DNA from: Gammaproteobacteria bacterium
GTDB lineage: Bacteria; Pseudomonadota; Gammaproteobacteria; DSM-19610
Length of the DNA: 12,019 nucleotides
Assembly: GCA_030618475.1 (NCBI GenBank)
Contig: JAUXDG010000066.1
Span: 1-12,019, forward strand
Direction of reading: 5' to 3'
The notes under the pieces are model-generated. The model was not told the origin of the DNA. It saw nothing but the letters and a program-made list of their open reading frames with translations, and did not search any database. Shown here piece by piece: positions 1 to 6,466 of this stretch. Numbering within the stretch: the stretch's first letter is position 1; each line of letters starts with the position of its first letter. A program made the position numbers and the translations under genes.

Positions 1-941
1 GGCACCTGTGCAAGCGGGATATCGATACCGTGCAGTTGCGCAGAGCGGACACGCAGGTCAGCGACCGCTTCGCCCCCGACCTCGCGCTGATGACGAATCT
101 CGATGTCAGCCCCCATCAGTTTGAGTATTTCCAGAACACCGGTACGGGTGGGATTAATACCGACATGCTCGAGCAACAGATCTGACCCGGGTGCAATACT
201 GGCGCCGACCAGAAAAAACGCCGCCGATGAAATATCCGCGGGCACATCAATAGGCGTTGCGGTGAGCCGCCCCCCGCCTTCAAGACAGACCTTCCCGCCC
301 TGACTGAATACGGGGTATCCCATACCCGACAACATACGCTCGGTGTGGTCCCGGGTCGGTGCAGGCTCCTGTACACAGGTACGCCCGCTGGCATACAAAC
401 CAGCCAGTAACAGGCATGACTTCACCTGGGCACTGGCAACCGGCATCGCGTAGTTGATGCCCTGCAGTGCCTGCCCCCCGGTGATTTTCAAGGGCGCAGT
501 ACCCTTCTCCGTGGCGCCAATCTGCGCCCCCATTTTCGCCAGAGGCTCCGTGACCCGCCGCATGGGGCGACTCATCAGGGAATGATCCCCGACCACTTCC
601 ACGTCAAATGCCTGCCCGGCCAACAGACCTGACAGCAAGCGCATCGAGGTGCCGGAGTTGCCCAGGTCGAGGGGTTCGGAAGGTGCCTTGAGGCCGTGCA
701 GGCCGACGCCATGAACCGTGACCTTGCCGTCTTTCGGCCCTTCAATAGCCACCCCCATGGCGCGAAAAGCCTTCAGCGTCGCCAGGCTGTCTTCTCCTTC
801 CAGAAAACCATTGATTTCGGTCACGCCTTCAGCAATGGAGCCCAGCATGATGGAGCGATGGGAGATCGATTTATCACCCGGCACACGGATTTTCCCCTTG
901 AGTGAGCCGCCGGCCTGGGCCGTAAATCGTATGTTCGTCAT
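1..941 (-). CDS. aroA: 3-phosphoshikimate 1-carboxyvinyltransferase (EPSP synthase), partial, C-terminus cut by window edge
   Basis: Transfers the enolpyruvyl group of PEP to shikimate-3-phosphate, the sixth step of the shikimate pathway, in the cytoplasm. The 313 visible residues (of roughly 430 usual) carry PGDKSISHR at 21-29 (substrate-binding Lys24 and Arg29), LGNSGTSMR at 93-101, RPM at 125-127, SAQVK at 170-174, RDHTE at 197-201 and NPTR at 263-266. These four blocks (GDKS, SAQxK, RxHxE, NxTR) match the set used to define class II EPSP synthases, while the PEP-loop keeps Gly97, as in Bacillus-type enzymes. The reading frame leaves the window before the catalytic Asp region. I took the ATG at 941. 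An in-frame GTG at 950 has a better spaced GGGA (7 nt) and is a real alternative start. It follows tyrA by 25 bp (16 bp from the GTG) and is probably the next gene of the same operon. The homologous Pseudomonas gene is fused to tyrA; this one is not. Confidence 0.95.
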   Translation of the reverse strand, partial: MTNIRFTAQAGGSLKGKIRVPGDKSISHRSIMLGSIAEGVTEINGFLEGEDSLATLKAFRAMGVAIEGPKDGKVTVHGVGLHGLKAPSEPLDLGNSGTSMRLLSGLLAGQAFDVEVVGDHSLMSRPMRRVTEPLAKMGAQIGATEKGTAPLKITGGQALQGINYAMPVASAQVKSCLLLAGLYASGRTCVQEPAPTRDHTERMLSGMGYPVFSQGGKVCLEGGGRLTATPIDVPADISSAAFFLVGASIAPGSDLLLEHVGINPTRTGVLEILKLMGADIEIRHQREVGGEAVADLRVRSAQLHGIDIPLAQV

Positions 942-966
942 TTCGGTCACAAATGTTTCCCGTTCA

Positions 967-1824
967 TTAACCCGCAAAGGCATCCCGTGCCGCCTTTGCA
1001 TCCTGAAAGATCCTGAGAATCCTTCCTGCATCCTGATCACGGATAGCACTGGTCAGATCATCGAGATCGTCTCTGAAATTCCCTACCATAGCCAACAGCG
1101 CATTACGATTGGCCAGACAAATATCCCGCCACATCACCGGATCACTGGACGCTATTCGCGTGAAGTCGCGGAAACCACCGGCAGCATATTCAAATATTTC
1201 CCGTTGCTCGCTCATTCGCGCCAAACTCTCTACCAGTGTGAACGCCAGCATGTGCGGGAGATGACTGGTTGCAGCCAGCACTTCATCGTGATGCTCGACA
1301 TCCATTTCATTCACTGAGGCACCCGTCGCCTCCCACATGGCGCGCACCTTTTTTACCGCTTCTGCATCCGTTTCCGCGGTCGGCGTGAGTATGATCCGGC
1401 GTCCTTTGTATAAATCCGCGAACGAGGCCTCGACACCACTCTGCTCGGTTCCGGCGATCGGATGTCCCGGTACAAACCACGCCGGCATTGTGCCTAGCGC
1501 CTTTTTGACGCCCTCTACCACACTGGCCTTGGCACTACCGCCATCTGTCACGACCGCACCGTCGGCAAGCGCATCCTTGATGGCTTCGAAAACAGCGGCC
1601 ATGGCACCCAGCGGCACGGATACGAATACCAGTTCTGCGCCCTGTACAGCTTTGTACGCGTCGGTGTCGTAGCGATCGATAACACCCAGGTCCACCGCTT
1701 TCTGAAGGTGCTCGGCGCTGCGGCTGGAACCCACGATCTCTTTGACATAAGCGGCTTCACGCAACGCTCGCGCCAGCGACCCCCCAATGAGACCAACGCC
1801 GATGATGCACAGGCGCTCGATCAT
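967..1824 (-). CDS. tyrA: Prephenate dehydrogenase (TyrA; possibly cyclohexadienyl dehydrogenase)
   Basis: Oxidative decarboxylation of prephenate (or arogenate) with NAD(P)+ on the way to tyrosine. The 285-residue protein starts with a Rossmann fingerprint GVGLIGGS at 9-16. It continues with GHPIAGTE at 120-127 (His121 is the expected catalytic histidine), a His-rich helix HHDEVLAATSHLPH at 178-191, and the dimerisation-domain block GFRDFTRIASSDP at 217-229. There is no ACT domain or chorismate mutase domain, so this is the minimal form and not the enteric CM-TyrA fusion. The sequence alone does not separate prephenate from arogenate specificity. Its ATG overlaps the hisC stop by 4 bp (ATGA), which suggests translational coupling. 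It ends in a tandem TAA-TGA stop (969-964), and aroA then begins in a different frame. Confidence 0.95.
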   Translation of the reverse strand: MIERLCIIGVGLIGGSLARALREAAYVKEIVGSSRSAEHLQKAVDLGVIDRYDTDAYKAVQGAELVFVSVPLGAMAAVFEAIKDALADGAVVTDGGSAKASVVEGVKKALGTMPAWFVPGHPIAGTEQSGVEASFADLYKGRRIILTPTAETDAEAVKKVRAMWEATGASVNEMDVEHHDEVLAATSHLPHMLAFTLVESLARMSEQREIFEYAAGGFRDFTRIASSDPVMWRDICLANRNALLAMVGNFRDDLDDLTSAIRDQDAGRILRIFQDAKAARDAFAG

Positions 1825-2942
1825 GCCGCCAACACCTGGGCCAAGGCGTCCAGAAAACGCCGATTCTCTTCCGGCAAGCCGATACTGATGCGCAGGTATC
1901 CCTGCAATCCGTAGTTATCCACTGGCCGCACGACGACGCCTTCGTGCAACAAGGCCTCGTAGACCTTAGCCGGGTCTCGCCCCACATCAACGGATACAAA
2001 GTTACCCACCGAAGGAATGAACTCCAGACTCAGCGCCTGCAATCCATCGACCAGTTGGCGCATGCCCTCCTGATTGACACGAACGCTGTGCTGTAAATGC
2101 TCTTTATCATCCAGTGCAGCCACAGCAGCGGCTTGCGCAAAACTGTTGACATTGAAGGGCTGACGAACACGGTTCAGGACATCGGCAAGTTCAGGCTGGC
2201 AGACACCATAACCAACCCGCAAGGACGCCAGACCATAAGCCTTGGAAAAAGTACGCGTCACCAACAGGTTCGGAAATTCTGAAATCCACGCCATGGCGTT
2301 CGGATAACCGGCTTCGCCGACATACTCGAAATAGGCTTCATCGATCACGACAATAACATCGTGGGACACTCGCTCCACAAAAGAGCGCAGTTCATTGTCA
2401 CCCAGCCAGGTACCGGTCGGGTTATTCGGATTGGCGATAAACACGACGCGGGTTTGTGCATCAATCGATGATTCCATGGCATCCAGATCGTGGCCATACT
2501 TTGGCCCGCGGCTGCCATTATGTGCCGGCGCCACGTTACAGCGCGCACCAATCGCCTGCGTCACAATCGGATAAACCGCAAAAGCGTGTGCCGAGAAAAC
2601 TGCAGCCGAGCCGGGTGACAGGAAGGCGCGTGCAACCAATTCCAGCACATCGTTGGAGCCATTACCGAGAGTGATAGACTCCATCGGCACATCGTGCTTG
2701 CGGGCAAGCACGGCTTTCAGTCCAAAACCGTTGCCATCGGGATAGCGGGCAACATCATCGAACTGCGCACGCAGCGCAGCCAGCACCCCGGGACCCGGTC
2801 CCAGCGGATTCTCGTTCGACGCCAGCTTGACCGCATTCTGTATGCCGTATTCGCGCTCGAGTTCGCTTAACGGTTTTCCGGGCGCGTAGGGTTTCAGCGC
2901 CTGAACGCCCTGGGTGGCTAATTGTTGAATGGTCTTCCGCAT
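1821..2942 (-). CDS. hisC: Histidinol-phosphate aminotransferase family, HisC2-like; likely also aromatic aminotransferase
   Basis: Fold-type I PLP aminotransferase of 373 residues, the usual HisC length. Visible landmarks are SNENPLGP at 42-49, the cofactor-contact GNGSND at 93-98, NPNNPTG at 171-177, DEAY at 201-204 (Asp201 pairs with the PLP nitrogen), TFSKAYGLAS at 231-240 with Lys234 as the Schiff-base lysine, and RISIG at 351-355 with Arg351 as the carboxylate-binding arginine. HisC converts imidazole acetol phosphate to histidinol phosphate. In Pseudomonas-like operons, the paralogue sitting between pheA and tyrA is thought to serve phenylpyruvate/hydroxyphenylpyruvate transamination. 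That role is inferred from position, because no other his gene is in view. The ATG at 2942 has no recognisable Shine-Dalgarno sequence; an in-frame TGA lies three codons upstream, so the start cannot move far. Its stop overlaps the tyrA start. Confidence 0.93.
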   Translation of the reverse strand: MRKTIQQLATQGVQALKPYAPGKPLSELEREYGIQNAVKLASNENPLGPGPGVLAALRAQFDDVARYPDGNGFGLKAVLARKHDVPMESITLGNGSNDVLELVARAFLSPGSAAVFSAHAFAVYPIVTQAIGARCNVAPAHNGSRGPKYGHDLDAMESSIDAQTRVVFIANPNNPTGTWLGDNELRSFVERVSHDVIVVIDEAYFEYVGEAGYPNAMAWISEFPNLLVTRTFSKAYGLASLRVGYGVCQPELADVLNRVRQPFNVNSFAQAAAVAALDDKEHLQHSVRVNQEGMRQLVDGLQALSLEFIPSVGNFVSVDVGRDPAKVYEALLHEGVVVRPVDNYGLQGYLRISIGLPEENRRFLDALAQVLAA

Positions 2943-2951
2943 TAGATTTCA

Positions 2952-2984
2952 TGAACCACAAAGGACACGAAGGTCACATGTGGT
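2952..2984. repeat. Degenerate 9-mer repeat / small hairpin in the pheA-hisC gap
   Basis: The 48-bp gap holds two adjacent imperfect 9-mers, CCACAAAGG (2956-2964) and ACACGAAGG (2965-2973), which agree at 7 of 9 positions. They are bracketed by an inverted 6-mer, ACCACA at 2955-2960 and TGTGGT at 2979-2984, that could form a small hairpin in the transcript just ahead of hisC. From memory, strings of this kind (CTTCGTGTCCTTTGTGG on the other strand) recur as dispersed intergenic sequence in environmental bacteria; this could not be confirmed here. Confidence 0.45.
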
Positions 2985-2990
2985 AAAAAC

Positions 2991-4070
2991 TTAAAGTTCG
3001 CACCTGGGATACGATCCCAGCACCTTCAAAAGCGAAGCCTCTGTTTGCAGTTCCTTTAATGCCGCCGCCACGTTCTCGTCCTCGACGTGCCCTTCGACAT
3101 CGACAAAAAAAACATAATCCCATTTGCTGACCCGCGAAGGACGTGATTCGATCTTGGTCATACTCACACCGTGGCGGGCAATCGGTTCCAGCAGGGAATA
3201 CAAAGCACCCGCCTTGTTATGTACCGTAACCATCAGCGTCGTCTTATCATTTCCACTAGGCCCGACTTCCTGACGTCCAACCACCAGAAAACGCGTTGCA
3301 TTATTGGGATCATCCTCGATATTGTTGGCCAGAATATCCAGCTCATACATCTCTGCGGCAGCATCACTGGCAATCGCAGCAATGGACGCATCGTCGTGCG
3401 CCAGACGTGCGGCCTCCGCGTTACTGCTCACGGCCACCCGTTCCACACCGGGCAGATTGGCGTCCAGCCACTCCCGGCATTGCGCCAGCGCCTGCTGGTG
3501 TGCCTGCACGCTGCTGATCTGGTCCAGGCTGTTACCGCTGACCAGCAACTGATGGTGAATCTGCAGTTCCACATCACCACAGATTTTCAGCGGTGAACGA
3601 ATAAACATATCCAGCGTATGATTGATTGTGCCTTCAGTGGAGTTCTCCACCGGCACGACCCCGAAATCGGCGCTACCCGCTTCCACTTCCCGGAATATTT
3701 CATCGATAGCGGCCAATGGTTTGAGAGTTACTGAATGGCCAAAATGCTTCTGCGCAGCTGTCTGGGTATAGGTACCCTCTGGCCCGAGATAGGCAATGGC
3801 TAACGGCTGCTCCAGGGCCAGGCAGGCCGACATGATTTCCTGAAACAGGCGCACTATTTCATCGCCGGACAGAGGCCCCTTGTTACGTTCCCTCACACGC
3901 CGCAGAATTTCGGCTTCCCGTTCCGGACGGTAAAAGACGCTATCATCATTGTTTTGTTTGGCTTCGGCGACCTGCTGAGCACAGGCTGCGCGCTCGTTCA
4001 ACAAGATCTGGATTTTCTCATCCAACTCGTCTATACGGTATCGTAATTGATCCAGAGTGGATTCCGACAT
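2991..4070 (-). CDS. pheA: Bifunctional chorismate mutase / prephenate dehydratase (P-protein)
   Basis: Turns chorismate into prephenate and then phenylpyruvate, committing flux to phenylalanine. The 359 residues show three modules. The first is an AroQ helical chorismate mutase at about 1-90, with Arg12, Arg27, Lys38 and the RPERE stretch at 48-52. The second is a prephenate dehydratase domain at about 92-268, with GPEGTYT at 96-102, PVENSTEG at 140-147 and the catalytic TRF at 259-261. The third is an ACT regulatory domain at about 278-355, with GALYSLL at 288-294 and ESRPSR at 308-313, the two blocks that bind phenylalanine in this family; feedback inhibition by phenylalanine is therefore expected. 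It starts 15 bp after serA with no good Shine-Dalgarno and is probably coupled to serA. Length and domain order are normal for the family. Confidence 0.97.
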   Translation of the reverse strand: MSESTLDQLRYRIDELDEKIQILLNERAACAQQVAEAKQNNDDSVFYRPEREAEILRRVRERNKGPLSGDEIVRLFQEIMSACLALEQPLAIAYLGPEGTYTQTAAQKHFGHSVTLKPLAAIDEIFREVEAGSADFGVVPVENSTEGTINHTLDMFIRSPLKICGDVELQIHHQLLVSGNSLDQISSVQAHQQALAQCREWLDANLPGVERVAVSSNAEAARLAHDDASIAAIASDAAAEMYELDILANNIEDDPNNATRFLVVGRQEVGPSGNDKTTLMVTVHNKAGALYSLLEPIARHGVSMTKIESRPSRVSKWDYVFFVDVEGHVEDENVAAALKELQTEASLLKVLGSYPRCEL

Positions 4071-4085
4071 CAGCGCTTGCCCGTC

Positions 4086-5249
4086 TTACAGAGCCCGAAC
4101 GGCCAGCACACCTGCAGTCGAAGCAATCCTGTCAATACATTGCTGGGACACTTCGCCGTCAACATCAACCAGGGTGTAAGCCAGGTCACCCCTGGACTTG
4201 TTGATCATATCAACGATATTCAATCCGGAATCGGCCAGCGTGGTGGAGATCTGCCCCAGCATATTGGGAACATTTTCGTTAACAACCGCCAGCCGGTAAC
4301 CCTCGTAGCGTTTCATGTACACCTTGGGAAAATTCACCGAGTTCCTGACATTGCCGTTTTCCAGGTAGTCACGGACCTCATCGGCCACCATGATGGCACA
4401 ATTGTCTTCCGCCTCTTTGGTTGAAGCACCCAGGTGAGGCAGCGCAACAACTCGCGGATGATCTTTCAGGAGGTTACTGGGGAAATCACAGACATAGGCA
4501 TAGACCTTGCCATCCTCCAGCGCCTGAACCACGGCTGCATCATCGATGATGCCATTTCGAGAGAAATTGAGCAGCACGACATTATCTTTCATTGTGCGCA
4601 GGCGCTCAGCATTAATCATGTGTCGGGTTGCATCAACCAACGGTACGTGGAAAGTGACAAAATCCACCTGTGACAACAGATCGTCGATACCGGTCGCCTG
4701 TTCAACGTCCGATGACATCTGCCAGGCACTCTTTACAGTGATATCGGGGTCGTAACCGATAACCTTCATGCCCAGTGCATGCGCAGCGTTTGCAACCTGC
4801 ACACCAATGGCACCCAGGCCGATAACGCCCAGGGTGCGCCCCGGCAACTCAATTCCGGCGAAGTTCTTCTTGCCCGCCTCGACCTGCTTGCTGATTTCCG
4901 CATCGTCGCCATTCAGATCACGCGCAAAATTCCAGCCCTGAACCAGGTTACGGGCGGCCATCAGCATGCCGGCAAGGACCAGCTCCTTCACCGCGTTGGC
5001 GTTGGCACCCGGCGCATTGAACACCGGAACACCGCGTTTACTCATTTTATTGACGGGGATGTTATTCACACCCGCACCGGCACGACCAATAGCCTTCACC
5101 GACGCCGGAATATCCATGTCATGCATATTGAAGGAACGCAGAAGAATCGCGTCCGGATGCTGGATCTCCGAGGCGACCTCATACTGGTCACGTGGCAGGC
5201 GTTCGAGTCCCGCGATGGAAATATTATTCAGTGTCAGAAGCTTGTACAA
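4086..5249 (-). CDS. serA: D-3-phosphoglycerate dehydrogenase, short type with C-terminal ACT domain, TTG start
   Basis: First step of serine synthesis: 3-phosphoglycerate to 3-phosphohydroxypyruvate with NAD+. The 387-residue reading has a split substrate domain (about 1-95 and 280-310), an NAD-binding Rossmann domain with GLGAIG at 144-149, NFSRNG at 228-233 (catalytic Arg231), PHLGAST at 271-277 (catalytic His272), and an ACT domain at about 320-387. Where most 2-hydroxyacid dehydrogenases have an xEP catalytic glutamate, this one reads CDFPSNLL at 254-261. This resembles the compact Clostridium-type SerA group. The frame is open up to an ATG at 5348, but that would overlap serC by 95 bp and add an unrelated-looking N-terminus. 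The TTG at 5249 gives the usual 'xYKxLTLNNIS' family start and has GAGGA 7 nt upstream. It lies 4 bp after serC, so the two serine genes are tightly paired. Confidence 0.92.
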   Translation of the reverse strand: MYKLLTLNNISIAGLERLPRDQYEVASEIQHPDAILLRSFNMHDMDIPASVKAIGRAGAGVNNIPVNKMSKRGVPVFNAPGANANAVKELVLAGMLMAARNLVQGWNFARDLNGDDAEISKQVEAGKKNFAGIELPGRTLGVIGLGAIGVQVANAAHALGMKVIGYDPDITVKSAWQMSSDVEQATGIDDLLSQVDFVTFHVPLVDATRHMINAERLRTMKDNVVLLNFSRNGIIDDAAVVQALEDGKVYAYVCDFPSNLLKDHPRVVALPHLGASTKEAEDNCAIMVADEVRDYLENGNVRNSVNFPKVYMKRYEGYRLAVVNENVPNMLGQISTTLADSGLNIVDMINKSRGDLAYTLVDVDGEVSQQCIDRIASTAGVLAVRAL

Positions 5250-5253
5250 ATAG

Positions 5254-6336
5254 TTATCCTCGGCGCTTTTCGAAATCCACCATAAAATCAACCAGCGCCT
5301 TGACGCCCTCTTCCGGCATGGCATTGTAGATGCTGGCACGCATGCCACCCACCGAACGATGACCTTTCAGCGTCACCAGTCCAGCCTGTTTGGCCTCTTC
5401 CAGAAAGGCAGCATCCAGCCCGGGATCGGCCAGTGTAAACGGCACATTCATCCAGGAACGGCAGTCTGGATCGACCGGGTTAGTGTAAAAATCCGATGCA
5501 TCGATGACGTCATACAACGCCTTTGCCTTGCCGTGGTTGATCATGGCAATGGCTTCCAGGCCGCCCTTTTCTTTCAGCCATTCAAACACCAGGCCGGACA
5601 GATACCACCCGTAGGTGGGCGGTGTATTATACATGGAGTCGTTATTGGCGTGCGTCGCATAGTCAAACATCACAGGTTGACCAGCCCCTGGCTGTCCGAT
5701 CAGGTCTTCACGGACGATCACTACCGTCAGACCGGCAGGGCCGATATTCTTCTGTGCGCCCGCATAAATCACACCATAACGGCTGACGTCAATCGGCCGC
5801 GACAGGATGGTCGAAGACATATCGGCAACCAGCGGCACATCACCGACATCGGGAATCCAGTGGTACTCCACGCCACCAATGGTTTCGTTTGGCGTGTAAT
5901 GCACATAGGCTGCGTCGGCATCCAGCTGCCAGGTAGCGGGCTCCGGAATCGTGTTGAATTTCTCCGCTTCCGAACTGGCGGCGACGTTTACATGACAGTA
6001 ACGTTTACCTTCGGCAATCGCTTTTTTACCCCACGCCCCGGTCCAGATGTAATCCGCCTTGTTTTTACCACGCAGCAGATTGATCGGCACCATGGCAAAC
6101 TGGCTGGATGCACCGCCCTGCAGGAACAGCACCTTGTAATTGTCGGGAATCTTCATCAGATCGCGCAGATCGGCTTCCGTCTTCTCCGCAATAGACATGA
6201 AATCCTTGCCACGGTGGCTCATCTCCATGACAGACATGCCGCTGCCATGCCAGTCCACCAGTTCATCACGCGCCTGCTCCAGCACTTGCGCGGGCAAAAC
6301 CGCGGGACCGGCGCTGAAATTATAAACCTTTGCCAT
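5254..6336 (-). CDS. serC: Phosphoserine aminotransferase
   Basis: PLP enzyme converting 3-phosphohydroxypyruvate and glutamate to O-phosphoserine; it also serves the related pyridoxine-pathway step in many gammaproteobacteria. The 360-residue protein begins MAKVYNFSAGPAVLP. It shows MSHRGKDF at 39-46, GGASSQF at 74-80, TPNETIGG at 148-155, ADMSST at 171-176 (Asp172 contacts the PLP nitrogen) and AGAQKNIGPAG at 192-202 with Lys196 as the cofactor lysine. The frame remains open 23 codons upstream to 6405, but those codons overlap a terminator-like hairpin. The ATG at 6336 matches the family N-terminus and has AGGAG 10 nt upstream. It is the first gene of the serC-serA-pheA-hisC-tyrA-aroA cluster and lies 130 bp after gyrA. 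Confidence 0.97.
   Translation of the reverse strand: MAKVYNFSAGPAVLPAQVLEQARDELVDWHGSGMSVMEMSHRGKDFMSIAEKTEADLRDLMKIPDNYKVLFLQGGASSQFAMVPINLLRGKNKADYIWTGAWGKKAIAEGKRYCHVNVAASSEAEKFNTIPEPATWQLDADAAYVHYTPNETIGGVEYHWIPDVGDVPLVADMSSTILSRPIDVSRYGVIYAGAQKNIGPAGLTVVIVREDLIGQPGAGQPVMFDYATHANNDSMYNTPPTYGWYLSGLVFEWLKEKGGLEAIAMINHGKAKALYDVIDASDFYTNPVDPDCRSWMNVPFTLADPGLDAAFLEEAKQAGLVTLKGHRSVGGMRASIYNAMPEEGVKALVDFMVDFEKRRG
5257..5261 (-). promoter_or_regulatory. Shine-Dalgarno GAGGA that fixes the TTG start of serA
   Basis: GAGGA on the minus strand sits 7 nt before TTG 5249-5247 and is built from the last codons of serC (CGA GGA TAA). This supports a TTG start and suggests that serA translation follows directly on serC termination. 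Confidence 0.7.
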
Positions 6337-6358
6337 CTGAATCACGCTCCTAAAATGC

Positions 6359-6424
6359 TTAACACGAGAGGAAAAAACCGCGTGCCGCATGAGAGTAACA
6401 CGCATCCCGGATAGCGGTTTTCAT
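6359..6424 (-). other. Possible 21-codon leader ORF ahead of serC (speculative)
   Basis: An ATG at 6424 opens a 21-codon frame ending in TAA at 6359, 22 bp before the serC ATG. Its last five sense codons read Phe-Phe-Leu-Ser-Cys, and it also has Tyr-Ser at codons 10-11, amino acids whose synthesis the operon below serves or feeds. Most of it (codons 2 to 18) is the same sequence as the 48-nt hairpin. No Shine-Dalgarno precedes it, and a frame this short can occur by chance, so this is a candidate and not a called gene. Confidence 0.15.
6372..6421 (-). terminator. Rho-independent terminator-like hairpin between gyrA and serC (terminator or attenuator)
   Basis: On the minus strand, AAAACCGC (6421-6414) pairs with GCGGTTTT (6381-6374) and runs into TTTTTT. 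Inside it, CCG..ATG pairs with CAT.CGG around an 11-nt loop, giving an interrupted stem of about 14 bp in total. It lies 46 bp after the gyrA stop and ends 35 bp before the serC ATG. That is a normal place for a gyrA terminator but leaves little room for a serC promoter after it. Either serC is read by partial read-through, or its promoter lies upstream and the hairpin acts as an attenuator. Confidence 0.6.
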
Positions 6425-6435
6425 GGCCGACGCTG

Positions 6436-6449
6436 GCATGGACGCGGCC
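6436..6449. repeat. 14-bp sequence shared with the palindromic element upstream of gyrA
   Basis: GCATGGACGCGGCC occurs here and, exactly, at 9086-9099 inside the large inverted repeat on the other side of gyrA. Here it is flanked by short inverted pieces (GGCCG 6425-6429 with CGGCC 6445-6449; CTGGC 6433-6437 with GCCAG 6455-6459). This may be a decayed copy of the same element. Confidence 0.4.
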
Positions 6450-6466
6450 CGGGAAGCCAGGACTTG

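Noticed and set aside
718..1317. A 199-codon plus-strand frame across the aroA-tyrA junction
   Set aside because: It overlaps two clear minus-strand genes and shows no protein-family features.
5250..5348. Longer serA start at ATG 5348 (420 residues)
   Set aside because: The added 33 residues do not match the family and would overlap serC by 95 bp; the TTG at 5249 has a good ribosome site.
6337..6405. Longer serC start at ATG 6405 or 6390
   Set aside because: The extension crosses the terminator-like hairpin, and the family N-terminus begins at the ATG at 6336, which has AGGAG upstream.
5359..6414. A 351-codon open frame on the plus strand opposite serC
   Set aside because: serC is unmistakable on the other strand. 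The antisense translation has no recognisable motif and is rich in His, Arg and Gln, as expected for the complement of a coding frame.
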